Source: Streptomyces malaysiense (GTDB taxonomy: Bacteria > Actinomycetota > Actinomycetes > Streptomycetales > Streptomycetaceae). From it: a DNA stretch of 64,000 nucleotides. The DNA lies in assembly GCF_000980885.2 (NCBI RefSeq), contig NZ_LBDA02000034.1, forward strand, positions 1-64,000. The letters are read 5' to 3'. Under the pieces are notes generated by a model that ran no database searches, had not been told where the DNA came from, and saw nothing but the letters and a program-made list of their open reading frames with translations. A program made the translations under genes and the position numbers. Positions 44,405 through 52,772 of the stretch are shown here, piece after piece; position 1 is the stretch's first letter; every line of letters starts with the position of its first letter.

Positions 44405-45208
44405 TCATTCGCCGAGGCCGGCCAGGTCGCGCAGGCGGCGTGCCTGGGCCGCGCGCTCGGCGGAGCGCTGTTCGTCGTACGAACGGCCCGCCGCGCCGCT
44501 GAGCAGTGCCTTGGTCTCGACCACGGCGTCCCGCGGCGCGGCCACCAGAGCGGCGGTCAGGTCACGTACGGCGCCGTCGAGTTCGTCCCCGGCCACGGCC
44601 AGGTTCGCCAGGCCCGAGGCCACCGACTCCTGTGCGCCGACGAACCGCCCGGTCACGCAGATCTCCAGCGCGCGGGCATACCCGACGAGGCCGACCAGCG
44701 GATGCGTGCCGGCCAGGTCGGGAACGATGCCGAGGCTGGTCTCGCGCATGGCGAACTGCACGTCGTCGGCGACGATCCGCAGGTCGCAGGCGAGCGCCAG
44801 CTGGAACCCGGCACCGATGGCATGTCCTTGTACGGCGGCGACGGACACGATGTCATTGCGTCGCCACCAGGTGAACGCCTCCTGGAATTCGGCGATGGTC
44901 GCGTCGAGCCCGGCGTCGTCACGACGCGCGATATCGGTGAAGGTCGGCTCGCCCGGAATCCCCTCCGGGGTGAACATCTGTCGGTCCAGCCCGGCGGAGA
45001 AGGACTTGCCCTCGCCGCGCAGCACCACGACACGGACGGAGCCCGGCAGCAGCCGGCCGGCCTCGGCGAGCGCCCGCCACAGGGCAGGGCTCTGTGCGTT
45101 GCGCTTGGCCGGATTCGTCAGCGTCACCGTGGCGATCGCGTCGTCGACGGTGAGCCGTACGCCGTCCTTGTCGAGTACAGGAGCGAGGACCTGGTCGGGC
45201 GTGGCCAT
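44405..45208 (-). CDS. Enoyl-CoA hydratase/isomerase family protein
   Basis: This 267-residue crotonase-fold protein has LRGEGKSFSAGLDRQMF (first oxyanion-hole region) and VQGHAIGAGFQLALACDLRIVADD (second), then the usual LGIVPDLAGTHPLVGLVG region. The two catalytic Glu of true hydratases are not clearly both present, so isomerase, hydrolase or another activity is possible. It lies downstream of gbn after a hairpin and converges on 43671-44378. Confidence 0.9.
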   Translation of the reverse strand: MATPDQVLAPVLDKDGVRLTVDDAIATVTLTNPAKRNAQSPALWRALAEAGRLLPGSVRVVVLRGEGKSFSAGLDRQMFTPEGIPGEPTFTDIARRDDAGLDATIAEFQEAFTWWRRNDIVSVAAVQGHAIGAGFQLALACDLRIVADDVQFAMRETSLGIVPDLAGTHPLVGLVGYARALEICVTGRFVGAQESVASGLANLAVAGDELDGAVRDLTAALVAAPRDAVVETKALLSGAAGRSYDEQRSAERAAQARRLRDLAGLGE

Positions 45209-45263
45209 GGGGCGCCTCCGATGGGTGCGGTCAGCGAAGCAGAGCTAAGTGACTGCACAGTAA

Positions 45264-45295
45264 CCACCCGGCCGGTCGGATCGCCGACCGGGTGG
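45264..45295 (-). terminator. Hairpin after gbn
   Basis: The core stem GGTCGG-ATCG-CCGACC is extended by CCACCCGG/GGGTGG with a 2-nt bulge. It lies 31 nt beyond the gbn stop and before the enoyl-CoA hydratase gene on the same strand. It could end the gbn transcript. Confidence 0.55.
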
Positions 45296-45325
45296 CCACC
45301 ATCGAAGCCGATGGGCCGCCCGGAG

Positions 45326-45547
45326 TCAGGACGATGCGGCCTTCTTGCCCCGGGTCGCTCCGCCACGCCCTCGCAGCGTGACGCCCGACTCGCTGAGCAT
45401 CCGGTGCACGAAGCCATACGAGCGGCCGGTCTCTTCGGCCAGTGCCCGGATGCTCGCACCGGAGTCGTACTTCTTCTTCAGGTCTGCCGCGAGCTTGTCG
45501 CGCGCGGCGCCGGTCACCCGGCTGCCCTTCTTCAGAGTCTCGGCCAC
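45326..45547 (-). CDS. gbn: GATC-binding nucleoid protein Gbn
   Basis: This 73-residue basic protein is a single helix-turn-helix unit: KLAADLKKKYDSGASIRALAEETGRSYGFVHRMLSESGVTLRGRGG, with a Lys/Ala tail. It matches S. coelicolor SCO1839 (Gbn), a nucleoid-associated protein reported to bind GATC-centred sites genome-wide and to affect development and antibiotic production. The GTG start follows GAGGAGG. Eight GATC sites lie between 45587 and 45884, six of them within 111 bp, consistent with autoregulation. Confidence 0.92.
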   Translation of the reverse strand: MAETLKKGSRVTGAARDKLAADLKKKYDSGASIRALAEETGRSYGFVHRMLSESGVTLRGRGGATRGKKAASS

Positions 45548-45773
45548 CCGTGCCTCCTCATGGGAAGTGCGCTCTGGTCTCCTCATGATCACCCCTCCGG
45601 GGCGTGATGGCCACCCATTCGGCAAGGTCGGTGGGACATCGTTGTGACGACAGGAGCGGATCCCCACAAGCGGAATGCCGTATTCCAGCCGCTGCCGCCG
45701 GCAGGGCCGAACGGGTGGGTTCACGAAGTACCAGGTCAGAGACGCGCCACGGCCGACCCCTTGCTGGACAAGG

Positions 45774-45884
45774 GATCGGCCGGAAAATCGGTGTACGACA
45801 CACCCTGGTACGAGGAGATCTCACACAGATGGTGGATCACGGCTCGGCCGAATGATCCATACTCAGTGGATCAGACATTCGATC
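45774..45884. promoter_or_regulatory. GATC cluster upstream of gbn
   Basis: The 335-bp stretch between the ABC-F stop and gbn holds no convincing gene. It has GATC at 45774, 45817, 45835, 45854, 45869 and 45881, with further copies at 45587 and 45659. Two small open frames here (45644-45910 plus, 45558-45824 minus) lack family resemblance. The density fits multiple Gbn binding sites in its own upstream region. Confidence 0.6.
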
Positions 45885-47481
45885 ACGCCAGGGCGACGAG
45901 GTCCGCGTAGTCGGAGCCCCACAGGTCCTCGACGCCGTCGGGCAGCAGGATGATCCGCTCGGGCTGGAGCGCCTCCACGGCGCCCTCGTCGTGGGTGACG
46001 AGGACGACCGCGCCCTTGTAGGTGCGCAGCGCGCCGAGGATCTCCTCGCGGCTGGCCGGGTCGAGGTTGTTGGTCGGCTCGTCCAGCAACAGCACGTTGG
46101 CCGAGGAGACCACCAGGGTCGCGAGCGCGAGCCGGGTCTTCTCGCCGCCGGACAGGACGCCCGCGGGCTTGTCCACGTCGTCGCCGGAGAACAGGAACGA
46201 ACCGAGCACCTTGCGGACCTCGACCAGGTCCATGTCCGGGGCGGCCGAGCGCATGTTCTCCAGGACCGTGCGCCCGGGGTCGAGGGTCTCGTGCTCCTGC
46301 GCGTAGTAGCCGAGCTTGAGGCCGTGACCGGGGACGACCTCGCCGGTGTCGGCCTGCTCGACGCCGCCGAGCAGCCGCAGCAGGGTCGTCTTGCCCGCGC
46401 CGTTGAGGCCGAGGATGACGACCCGGGAGCCCTTGTCGATCGCGAGGTCGACGTCGGTGAAGATCTCCAGCGAGCCGTACGACTTCGACAGGCCCTCGGC
46501 CATCAGCGGGGTCTTGCCGCAGGGCGCGGGCTCGGGGAAGCGGAGCTTGGCGACCTTGTCGGACTGGCGGACCGCCTCCAGGCCGGAGAGCAGCTTGTCG
46601 GCGCGGCGGGCCATGTTCTGCGCGGCGACGGTCTTGGTGGCCTTGGCGCGCATCTTGTCGGCCTGCGCGTTCAGGGCCGCGGCCTTCTTCTCCGCGTTGG
46701 CCCGCTCGCGCTTGCGGCGCTTCTCGTCGGCCTCGCGCTGCTGCTGGTAGAGCTTCCAGCCCATGTTGTAGACATCGATGTTCGAGCGGTTGGCGTCCAG
46801 GTAGAACACCTTGTTGACGACCGTCTCGACCAGGTCGACGTCGTGGGAGATCACGATGAAGCCGCCGCGGTAGGTCTTCAGGTAGTCCCGCAGCCAGATG
46901 ATCGAGTCGGCGTCGAGGTGGTTGGTCGGCTCGTCCAGGAGCAGGGTGTCCGCGTCCGAGAACAGGATCCGGGCCAGCTCGATACGGCGGCGCTGACCAC
47001 CGGAGAGGGTGTGCAGCGGCTGGCCGAGCACCCGGTCGGGCAGGTTGAGCGCGGCGGCGATGGTGGCGGCCTCGGCCTCGGCGGCGTACCCGCCCTTGGT
47101 GAGGAACTCCGTCTCCTGGCGCTCGTACTGCTTCATCGCCTTGTCGCGGGTGGCGCCCTTGCCGTTGGCGATCCGCTCCTCGTTCTCGCGCATCTTGCGC
47201 AGCAGCACGTCCAGGCCGCGCGCGGACAGGACGCGGTCGCGGGCGAGGACGTCCAGGTCGCCGGTGCGGGGGTCCTGCGGCAGGTAGCCGACCTCGCCGG
47301 AGCGGGTGATGGTGCCGGCCGCGGGGATGCCCTCGCCGGCCAGGCACTTGGTGAGGGTGGTCTTGCCTGCGCCGTTGCGGCCGACGAGGCCGATACGGTC
47401 ACCCTTGGCCACCCGGAAGGTGGCGTTCTCGATGAGGATGCGGGCGCCGGCGCGCAGCTCGATTCCGGTGGCGGAGATCAC
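45883..47481 (-). CDS. ABC-F family ATPase
   Basis: This 532-residue protein has two ABC ATPase domains and no membrane helices: GRNGAGKTT with LSGGQRRR and LLLDEPTNHLD in the first, GLNGAGKTT with LSGGEKTR and LLLDEPTNNLD in the second. A charged linker (about 240-300, KRRKRERANAEKKAAALNAQADKMRAK) corresponds to the P-site tRNA-interaction motif. ABC-F proteins act on the ribosome, relieving stalls or antibiotic inhibition. The GTG 47481 start gives the usual family length. Confidence 0.93.
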   Translation of the reverse strand: MISATGIELRAGARILIENATFRVAKGDRIGLVGRNGAGKTTLTKCLAGEGIPAAGTITRSGEVGYLPQDPRTGDLDVLARDRVLSARGLDVLLRKMRENEERIANGKGATRDKAMKQYERQETEFLTKGGYAAEAEAATIAAALNLPDRVLGQPLHTLSGGQRRRIELARILFSDADTLLLDEPTNHLDADSIIWLRDYLKTYRGGFIVISHDVDLVETVVNKVFYLDANRSNIDVYNMGWKLYQQQREADEKRRKRERANAEKKAAALNAQADKMRAKATKTVAAQNMARRADKLLSGLEAVRQSDKVAKLRFPEPAPCGKTPLMAEGLSKSYGSLEIFTDVDLAIDKGSRVVILGLNGAGKTTLLRLLGGVEQADTGEVVPGHGLKLGYYAQEHETLDPGRTVLENMRSAAPDMDLVEVRKVLGSFLFSGDDVDKPAGVLSGGEKTRLALATLVVSSANVLLLDEPTNNLDPASREEILGALRTYKGAVVLVTHDEGAVEALQPERIILLPDGVEDLWGSDYADLVALA

Positions 47482-47679
47482 GGACAGACTCCTGGGCGTA
47501 CAGAGGTTGGCGGGTGGGCGGCTGAGGACGTTCCCGCCGTCTAATGCGCGAGGAGAATGGCCATGGGAGAAGTCTAACGGGGCCGTGCAAGCCGTTTTCC
47601 CGCGTCCGCGTCCCGGTACCGCATCGCCCGGCGGCGGACCGGGGAGAACCTCCCGGGAGCCCCGGGAGGAGTGATCTGC

Positions 47680-48093
47680 ATGGCACCGATGGGCGGGGGA
47701 CGGCCGGGCATCTGCCCCACACTGCTGTACACGGACGCGAAGGCGGCGATCCGGCAGCTCACGCAGGGCCTCGGCTTCACCGAGCTGACCGTGTACGAGG
47801 CGGCCGACGGCAAGGTGCTGCACGCCGAGCTGGTCCAGGGCAACGGCGCGGTGATGATCGCCTCGAAGGGCCGCGGTGGCCCCTTCGACACGGCGATGCG
47901 GCACGCGGGGCCCGCCGGGGTCCACGTGGTGGTGGACGACGTGGACGCCCACCACCGGCGGGCCGCGGCGCACGGCGTGGAGATCCTCGCGCCCCCGACG
48001 GACCAGGACTACGGCGCACGGGACTATCTGGCCCGGGACGTCGAGGGCAACGTCTGGAGCTTCGGGACGTACGCGCCGGACATCGGCGTCTGA
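47680..48093 (+). CDS. VOC/glyoxalase-superfamily protein
   Basis: This 137-residue VOC-fold protein has two beta-alpha-beta-beta-beta repeats: PTLLYTDAKAAIRQLTQGLGFTE in the first and VHVVVDDVDAHHRRAAAHGVEIL with ARDYLARDVEGNVWSFGTY in the second. These are the bleomycin-resistance/PhnB-like signatures. Substrate and metal are unknown. ATG 47680 lies 8 nt after GGGAGGAG; a GTG at 47671 is too close to that site. Confidence 0.88.
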   Translation: MAPMGGGRPGICPTLLYTDAKAAIRQLTQGLGFTELTVYEAADGKVLHAELVQGNGAVMIASKGRGGPFDTAMRHAGPAGVHVVVDDVDAHHRRAAAHGVEILAPPTDQDYGARDYLARDVEGNVWSFGTYAPDIGV

Positions 48094-48118
48094 ACCGCCC
48101 CCGGCGGGCGCGTGCCCG

Positions 48119-49540
48119 TCACCCGCCGGTGTGCACCTGGAACGCGGCCCGGCGCACGGCCTTGGCGAGGGCCGGGTCGGGGTGGGCGGCGGCGAGGGCG
48201 ACCAGGACCTGCACGGTGCGCGGGTGGCCGACGGCGCGGACCTCGTCGAGCAGCCTGGGCACGGTGGGCTGCACCGCGGACTCCAGGTGCCGGACCAGCA
48301 TCGGCGCCTCGCCGTGGTCGGCGACGGCCGCGGCGGTGTCCACCCAGAGCCAGGTGGCCTCCTCCCGGGTGAGCACCTCGTGGGCGTCCTCCGGGTCGAG
48401 GCCGTCGTGCTCGGCCAGCCACAGCAGGGCGTACGGCCGCAGCGCCGGCTCGTCCACGACGGCGCGCACGTCGGGCTCGGCGGGGGCGCCGACCACGCGC
48501 AGCGCCTCGAAGGCCAGCCCCCGCAGCAGGGCGTCCTCGCCGCGCGCGGCGTCGATCAGTTCACTGACGGCGCTGCCGACGGTGCGGGCGGCGAGCCAGG
48601 CCCGGTACTCGGCGCGGGCCGCGTTGGGGCGCAGCTGGGCGCAGCCGCGCAGCATGTCCTCGGCGGACTGCTCGATGTTGCCGGCCGGGCTCTGCGCGGC
48701 CACGCAGATCTGCTCCAGCTTGACCCAGACCGCCCAGCTGCCCAGCGGGGTGAGGGTGGCCTGGCCGGCGCCGCAGGTCAGGGCGCCGACGGTGGCGAGG
48801 GCGTCCAGCGCCCAGCCGAGGAGCGGCGCGAGGGAGCCGGGCGAGGCGTCCGGGGCCTCGGCGGGCTCGGCGGCGGCCTCGACCGGGGGTTCCGTGCCGG
48901 GGTCGTAGCTGACCTCGCAGCGCTCGGTGCGCAGCTCGGTGACCCGCTGCTGGAGCAGGTCGAGCAGTTGTTCGACAGGGACGGGTCCGGCGGACAGCTG
49001 AAGGAAGGAGAGCACCTGCGGCATGGCGGAGACGGCCTCCGCGACGACGGCCGGCTCGTGCCCCTCGGGTTCGGGCAGGGCGAGCGACCAGGCGTCGAAG
49101 AGGGCGACCCAGCCGCGCAGCACGGCGCTGTCGTCCCGGTCCCAGGCGCGCAGCCGCCAGCCGGGGCGCGCGCTGCCGCCGTGCACCTCGACCAGTCCGG
49201 CCAGGCGTGCGGTGTCCCAGTCGGCACGGATCTGCTCGGGGGTGAGCCCGAGGTCGGCGGCCGCGCGGCCGGCGGTGGCGGCGGAGAGGGTGGCCTTGCC
49301 GTCGGCGGTGGCGGCGTCACGGCCGGGGCCCAGGGCGCTGTCCGCCCAGCGGGCGACGCGGACCGCGCCGGCCAGCCCGGCGCGGGCCATTTTGGCCAGC
49401 TCGGCGGCCGCGGGTGTGCCCTCGGGCGGCCGGGGTGCGGGGCGGCGCGTGCGCCGCTGGTTCACAGCTGCGGGGGCGGCGGCCAGGGGTCGAGGTCGGA
49501 CGAGTCGGAGCCTGGAGTCGCGCGGGATACGGGACGTCAC
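48119..49540 (-). CDS. Helical repeat-like hypothetical protein
   Basis: This 473-residue protein has no recognised domain. The first half has a basic, Pro-rich lead, then a globular region with PEQIRADWDTARLAGLVEVHGG that looks like a winged-helix unit. The last 170 residues are rows of short Ala/Leu/Asp/Glu helices (LRPYALLWLAEHDGLDPEDAHEVL, TVPRLLDEVRAVGHPRTVQVLVALAAAHPDPALAKAVRRAAFQVH) resembling HEAT/ARM-type repeats. There is no signal peptide. The GTG at 49540 is chosen for a GGAAG upstream. Function unknown. Confidence 0.7.
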   Translation of the reverse strand: MTSRIPRDSRLRLVRPRPLAAAPAAVNQRRTRRPAPRPPEGTPAAAELAKMARAGLAGAVRVARWADSALGPGRDAATADGKATLSAATAGRAAADLGLTPEQIRADWDTARLAGLVEVHGGSARPGWRLRAWDRDDSAVLRGWVALFDAWSLALPEPEGHEPAVVAEAVSAMPQVLSFLQLSAGPVPVEQLLDLLQQRVTELRTERCEVSYDPGTEPPVEAAAEPAEAPDASPGSLAPLLGWALDALATVGALTCGAGQATLTPLGSWAVWVKLEQICVAAQSPAGNIEQSAEDMLRGCAQLRPNAARAEYRAWLAARTVGSAVSELIDAARGEDALLRGLAFEALRVVGAPAEPDVRAVVDEPALRPYALLWLAEHDGLDPEDAHEVLTREEATWLWVDTAAAVADHGEAPMLVRHLESAVQPTVPRLLDEVRAVGHPRTVQVLVALAAAHPDPALAKAVRRAAFQVHTGG

Positions 49541-49719
49541 AGGGGCAGTCTTCCGGTTGACGGTCCGAAAACCCAAACGGAATGTCACGGCGGGCGACGG
49601 GACCGGCCGACGCACAGCGCTCCACGGCGGGTTGGCAGGCGTTTTTCAGCCAGCCGCGCGCTCACAACCGGAACGGCCCCGGCCGTTCACGGTGCGCCCG
49701 GTGGCTCCGGCGCGCGCCG

Positions 49720-50847
49720 TCACATCAGCGGGGTCAGGAAGCGCCGCAGCCGCTCCTCGTAGGCCGTGGGGGCCGGATTCCACATCGCCGCGTGCGGGGC
49801 GTTCGGCACGGTGTGCAGGGCGATGCGGTCGGGGCGGCGGGCGGCGAGCAGCCGGGAGAACTCCCAGGGGGCGACCCGGTCGCCGGGGCCGTGGATGATC
49901 AGGGTGGGAACGGCGAGCCGCTCGGGGTCGGTGATCTCGGCGATCCGCTCGGCGTGCAGGCCGGCGCGGCCCTCGGCGGCGCGGACCGCGAGCGGCAGCA
50001 GCGGGGCGGGGGTGTGCCGGGCACGGGCGAGGGCGCGCAGCGTGGCCTCCCAGCTGAGCACCGGCGAGTCGAGGATCAGCCCGGCGACGTGCCGGCGCAC
50101 GGCGGAGTGCTCGGCGGCGCGCAGCGCCATGGTGGCGCCGGTGGACCAGCCGAGCAGGACGACGCGGCGGGCGCCGTGGTGCACGGCGTAGCGGATCGCC
50201 GCGTCCACGTCGCGCCACTCGGTCTCGCCGAGGTGATTCAGGCCGTCCGCGGGGCGGGGCGCGCCGGGGTCGCCGCGGTAGGCGAGGGCCAGAACCGGAA
50301 GCCGGCGACCGTGCAGGAAGTTCAGCACGTTCATGGTGTGCTCGCGGGTGGCGCCCAGGCCGTGCACGGCGATCACCCAGGTGTCCCGGCCGCCGGGCAG
50401 GAACCAGGCGGGCAGCGAGCCGAGTTCGCCGGGCACGTGCACGTCGGCGTGGTCGAGGCCGAGCGCGGTGCGCGGGTCGCCGACGTACAGGCCGGGGGTG
50501 AGCCGGACGGGGTCACCGGGCGCGAGGGTGCCGTGCGTCACGCGGTCCAGGCGGCGGACGACGGTGTCGGCGGTGTGCCGTGCCGTCTCCAGGACGGGCC
50601 CCACGACCGCGTGCGAGCCGTCGCCCGCGAGGCCGTAGACGCCGGGGCGCAGCGAGGCCAGGTCCCGGGTGAGCGTGATCTGGCCGGCCGCGGTGCCGTG
50701 CACGGTGAGCCGCGGCTCGGTGGGCAGCGGCCGGCCGCCGGTCGCCTTCAGCGCGACGTCACTGGCGAGCCGCCCGGCGGCCACGGATGCCACGCCGGCG
50801 GCCACGACGGCGGTGACCGTGGCGGCGGTAGCTCTGAGGGGGCGCAC
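49720..50847 (-). CDS. Membrane-anchored alpha/beta hydrolase
   Basis: This 375-residue protein has an N-terminal hydrophobic segment (TAATVTAVVAAGVASVAAG, about 6-25) that may anchor or export it, then an alpha/beta hydrolase domain. The oxyanion region is VIAVHGLG, nucleophile Ser is in GWSTGA, Asp in HGPGDRVAP and His in NAPHAAMW. An N-terminal extension of about 150 residues precedes the hydrolase fold. The substrate is probably an ester, not further predictable. The start is uncertain; an upstream frame extends to 50982. Confidence 0.82.
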   Translation of the reverse strand: MRPLRATAATVTAVVAAGVASVAAGRLASDVALKATGGRPLPTEPRLTVHGTAAGQITLTRDLASLRPGVYGLAGDGSHAVVGPVLETARHTADTVVRRLDRVTHGTLAPGDPVRLTPGLYVGDPRTALGLDHADVHVPGELGSLPAWFLPGGRDTWVIAVHGLGATREHTMNVLNFLHGRRLPVLALAYRGDPGAPRPADGLNHLGETEWRDVDAAIRYAVHHGARRVVLLGWSTGATMALRAAEHSAVRRHVAGLILDSPVLSWEATLRALARARHTPAPLLPLAVRAAEGRAGLHAERIAEITDPERLAVPTLIIHGPGDRVAPWEFSRLLAARRPDRIALHTVPNAPHAAMWNPAPTAYEERLRRFLTPLM

Positions 50848-50985
50848 GGCACCAGTGTCACGGGGGGTGCGGCGCCCGGCCAGCGGAGAGGCGGGCCGGG
50901 GTGAGACGAGCGAGGGGAGGGAGAGGCCGAGGGCCGGGGCCAGGTCGCGGACCGGGGAGCCGATCGGGGAACCGCGGGACACGGG

Positions 50986-51666
50986 TCACCTCCGTTGGCC
51001 GTACCCCTTCAGGCGTTCCCCGACTTCGGCGAGTTGTGCCTCCGTCAGCAGGGACGGGGTGAGCCCCGGCACCGAGGAGGCGGTCAGCCAGAGGCGGCAC
51101 ATCCACTCCAGCTGGGCGGTGCGGTCGTACGCCTGGTCGAGGGTGGCGCCGTAGGTGAGGGTGCCGTGGTTCCGCAGGAGGCACCCGGAACGGCCGGCGA
51201 GGGCCCGCAACATGTGTCCGGCCAGCTCGTCGGTGCCGTAGGCGGCGTACGGGGCGACGCGCACCGGTCCGCCGAGGGCGGCGGCCATGTAGTGGACCAG
51301 CGGCAGCTCGGACACCAGCGTGGAGACCGCGGTGGCGTGCACGGCGTGGGTGTGGACGATCGCGCGCGCGTCGGTGCTGCGGTAGACGGCGAGGTGCATG
51401 GGCAGCTCACTGGTCGGCACCAGCGTCCCGAGCACCTGACGGCCGGTGAGGTCGACGCCGGTGATGTCGTCCGGGGTGAGCCGGTCGTAGGGCACGCCCG
51501 ACGGGGTGACCAGCACCACGTCGCCGACGCGCGCGGAGACATTGCCGGAGGTGCCGACGACCAGCCCGTCGGCGACGCTCCGCCGCGCCGTCGCCACCAG
51601 CGCCGCCCACCGCTCCGCCGCTTCCTCGCCCACTTCTCCGCCCGTCTCCCGCAGCTTGGAGGTCAT
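50986..51666 (-). CDS. Class II aldolase/adducin family protein
   Basis: This 226-residue class II aldolase (FucA/AraD-type) has DGLVVGTSGNVSARVGD with the phosphate-binding GTSGN, LVTPSGVPYDRLTPDDI, Glu of SELPMHLAVY, and zinc ligands HTHAVH plus the later RNHGTLTYG. Such enzymes cleave sugar phosphates such as L-fuculose-1-phosphate or act in methionine-salvage-like pathways. The substrate here is unknown. ATG 51666 has GCAGGATCG upstream. Confidence 0.9.
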   Translation of the reverse strand: MTSKLRETGGEVGEEAAERWAALVATARRSVADGLVVGTSGNVSARVGDVVLVTPSGVPYDRLTPDDITGVDLTGRQVLGTLVPTSELPMHLAVYRSTDARAIVHTHAVHATAVSTLVSELPLVHYMAAALGGPVRVAPYAAYGTDELAGHMLRALAGRSGCLLRNHGTLTYGATLDQAYDRTAQLEWMCRLWLTASSVPGLTPSLLTEAQLAEVGERLKGYGQRR

Positions 51667-51735
51667 GCCCGCGATCCTGCCAGCCGCCCGTACTCCAGGC
51701 GGCCGGTCGCCGCACTTCTGTCCGAACTCCCACGC

Positions 51736-51777
51736 CACCAAAAGGGTGTATATAAGGCCAAACGCCAAAAATATCCA
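51736..51777. promoter_or_regulatory. AT-rich divergent promoter patch
   Basis: About 40 bp of AT-rich DNA (contains TGTATATAAGG and CCAAAAATATCC) stands out in this GC-rich window, between the divergent aldolase and GH25 genes. It probably holds the promoters of one or both, and is the kind of tract Lsr2-type proteins favour. Exact -10 and -35 elements are not certain. Confidence 0.4.
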
Positions 51778-51862
51778 CTGCTTCAGCGATCACCGGCCCT
51801 TGAATGAGCCCTCCTTGCCCGCCGGGCGACCTGGTCGTCCGCCACCCCCCGGAGAGCCGGCC

Positions 51863-52618
51863 ATGGCCCGTGACCGCACCCACCTCCGCCGCCGCGCCGG
51901 TGCCCTCGCGGCGACCACGGCGGCCCTCCTCCTCACCTGCGCCGCCACCACCGCGGCCGACCCCCGGGACCTGGCCGCGGGCCGGCCCGTGGGGCACGAC
52001 GTGTCGTCCCACCAGAGGAAGGTGGACTGGCCGGACGCACGGGCCCGCGGGGCACGCTTCGCCTACGTCAAGGCGACCGAGTCCACGGACTACCGCAACC
52101 CCTACTTCCGCCGGCAGTACGACGGCGCGCGCGACGCCGGACTGATCCGCGGCGCCTACCACTTCGCGCTGCCGAACAGATCCTCCGGCGCCGCGCAGGC
52201 CCGGTACTTCGTGGCGCACGGCGGGGTCTGGCAACCCGACGGCCGGACGCTGCCGCCCGCACTGGACATCGAGTACAACCCGTACAGCGCCAAGCACAAG
52301 TGCTACGGACTGGGCTGGAAGCGCATGACGGCCTGGATCTGGTCGTTCAGCGACGAGATGGTGCGCGAGACCGGCCGCCGCCCCGTGATCTACACCACCA
52401 CCCAGTGGTGGCGGCAGTGCACCGGGGACAGCCACGCCTTCGCCTCCCGCCACCCCCTGTGGATCGCCCGCCACGGCACCTCGGGGCCGGGCACGCTGCC
52501 CGGCGGCTGGCGGTACTGGACCTTCTGGCAGTACGCCACCTCGGGCCGGCTGCCGGGTGACCAGAATCTCTTCCACGGCGGCGCCGGCGGGCTGCGGGCC
52601 TTCGCCGCGGGCTGGTGA
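51863..52618 (+). CDS. Secreted GH25 lysozyme
   Basis: This 251-residue exported muramidase of glycoside hydrolase family 25 has a signal peptide of about 32 residues. The domain opens GHDVSSHQRKVDW with Asp46, and the catalytic acidic pair Asp135/Glu137 sits in ALDIEYNP. The Tyr/Trp-rich end YWTFWQYATSGRLPG is typical. It cleaves the MurNAc-GlcNAc bond of peptidoglycan. There is no cell-wall binding domain. The ATG follows CCGGAGAGCC. Confidence 0.93.
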   Translation: MARDRTHLRRRAGALAATTAALLLTCAATTAADPRDLAAGRPVGHDVSSHQRKVDWPDARARGARFAYVKATESTDYRNPYFRRQYDGARDAGLIRGAYHFALPNRSSGAAQARYFVAHGGVWQPDGRTLPPALDIEYNPYSAKHKCYGLGWKRMTAWIWSFSDEMVRETGRRPVIYTTTQWWRQCTGDSHAFASRHPLWIARHGTSGPGTLPGGWRYWTFWQYATSGRLPGDQNLFHGGAGGLRAFAAGW

Positions 52619-52703
52619 CCCAAGGGGCGCACGGGCACGCCCGGTTCCGGAAGCGGAAGCGGAGCCTCACACCCCCGATGCGGACACCCCTGTGCCCGCC
52701 CCA

Positions 52704-52744
52704 GTTCATCTTCCGTTCACCCAGGTTGCCTACGTTCATCCGGA
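52704..52744 (+). promoter_or_regulatory. PHO boxes (PhoP binding) before pitH2
   Basis: Direct repeat units GTTCATCTTCC (52704), GTTCACCCAGG (52715), a degenerate GTTGCCTACG (52725) and GTTCATCCGGA (52734) follow at about 11-nt spacing. Streptomyces PHO boxes are 11-nt repeats with a GTTCACC core. pitH2 of S. coelicolor is a known PhoP-controlled gene, so the assignment fits both sequence and family. Confidence 0.85.
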
Positions 52745-52772
52745 CAACGACCTCGAATGATTGTCTGGGTAA

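Noticed and set aside
45644..45910. Plus-strand 88-codon frame between gbn and the ABC-F gene
   Set aside because: No recognisable family, no clear ribosome binding site, and it runs into the antisense of the ABC-F gene. The GATC cluster explains the region better.
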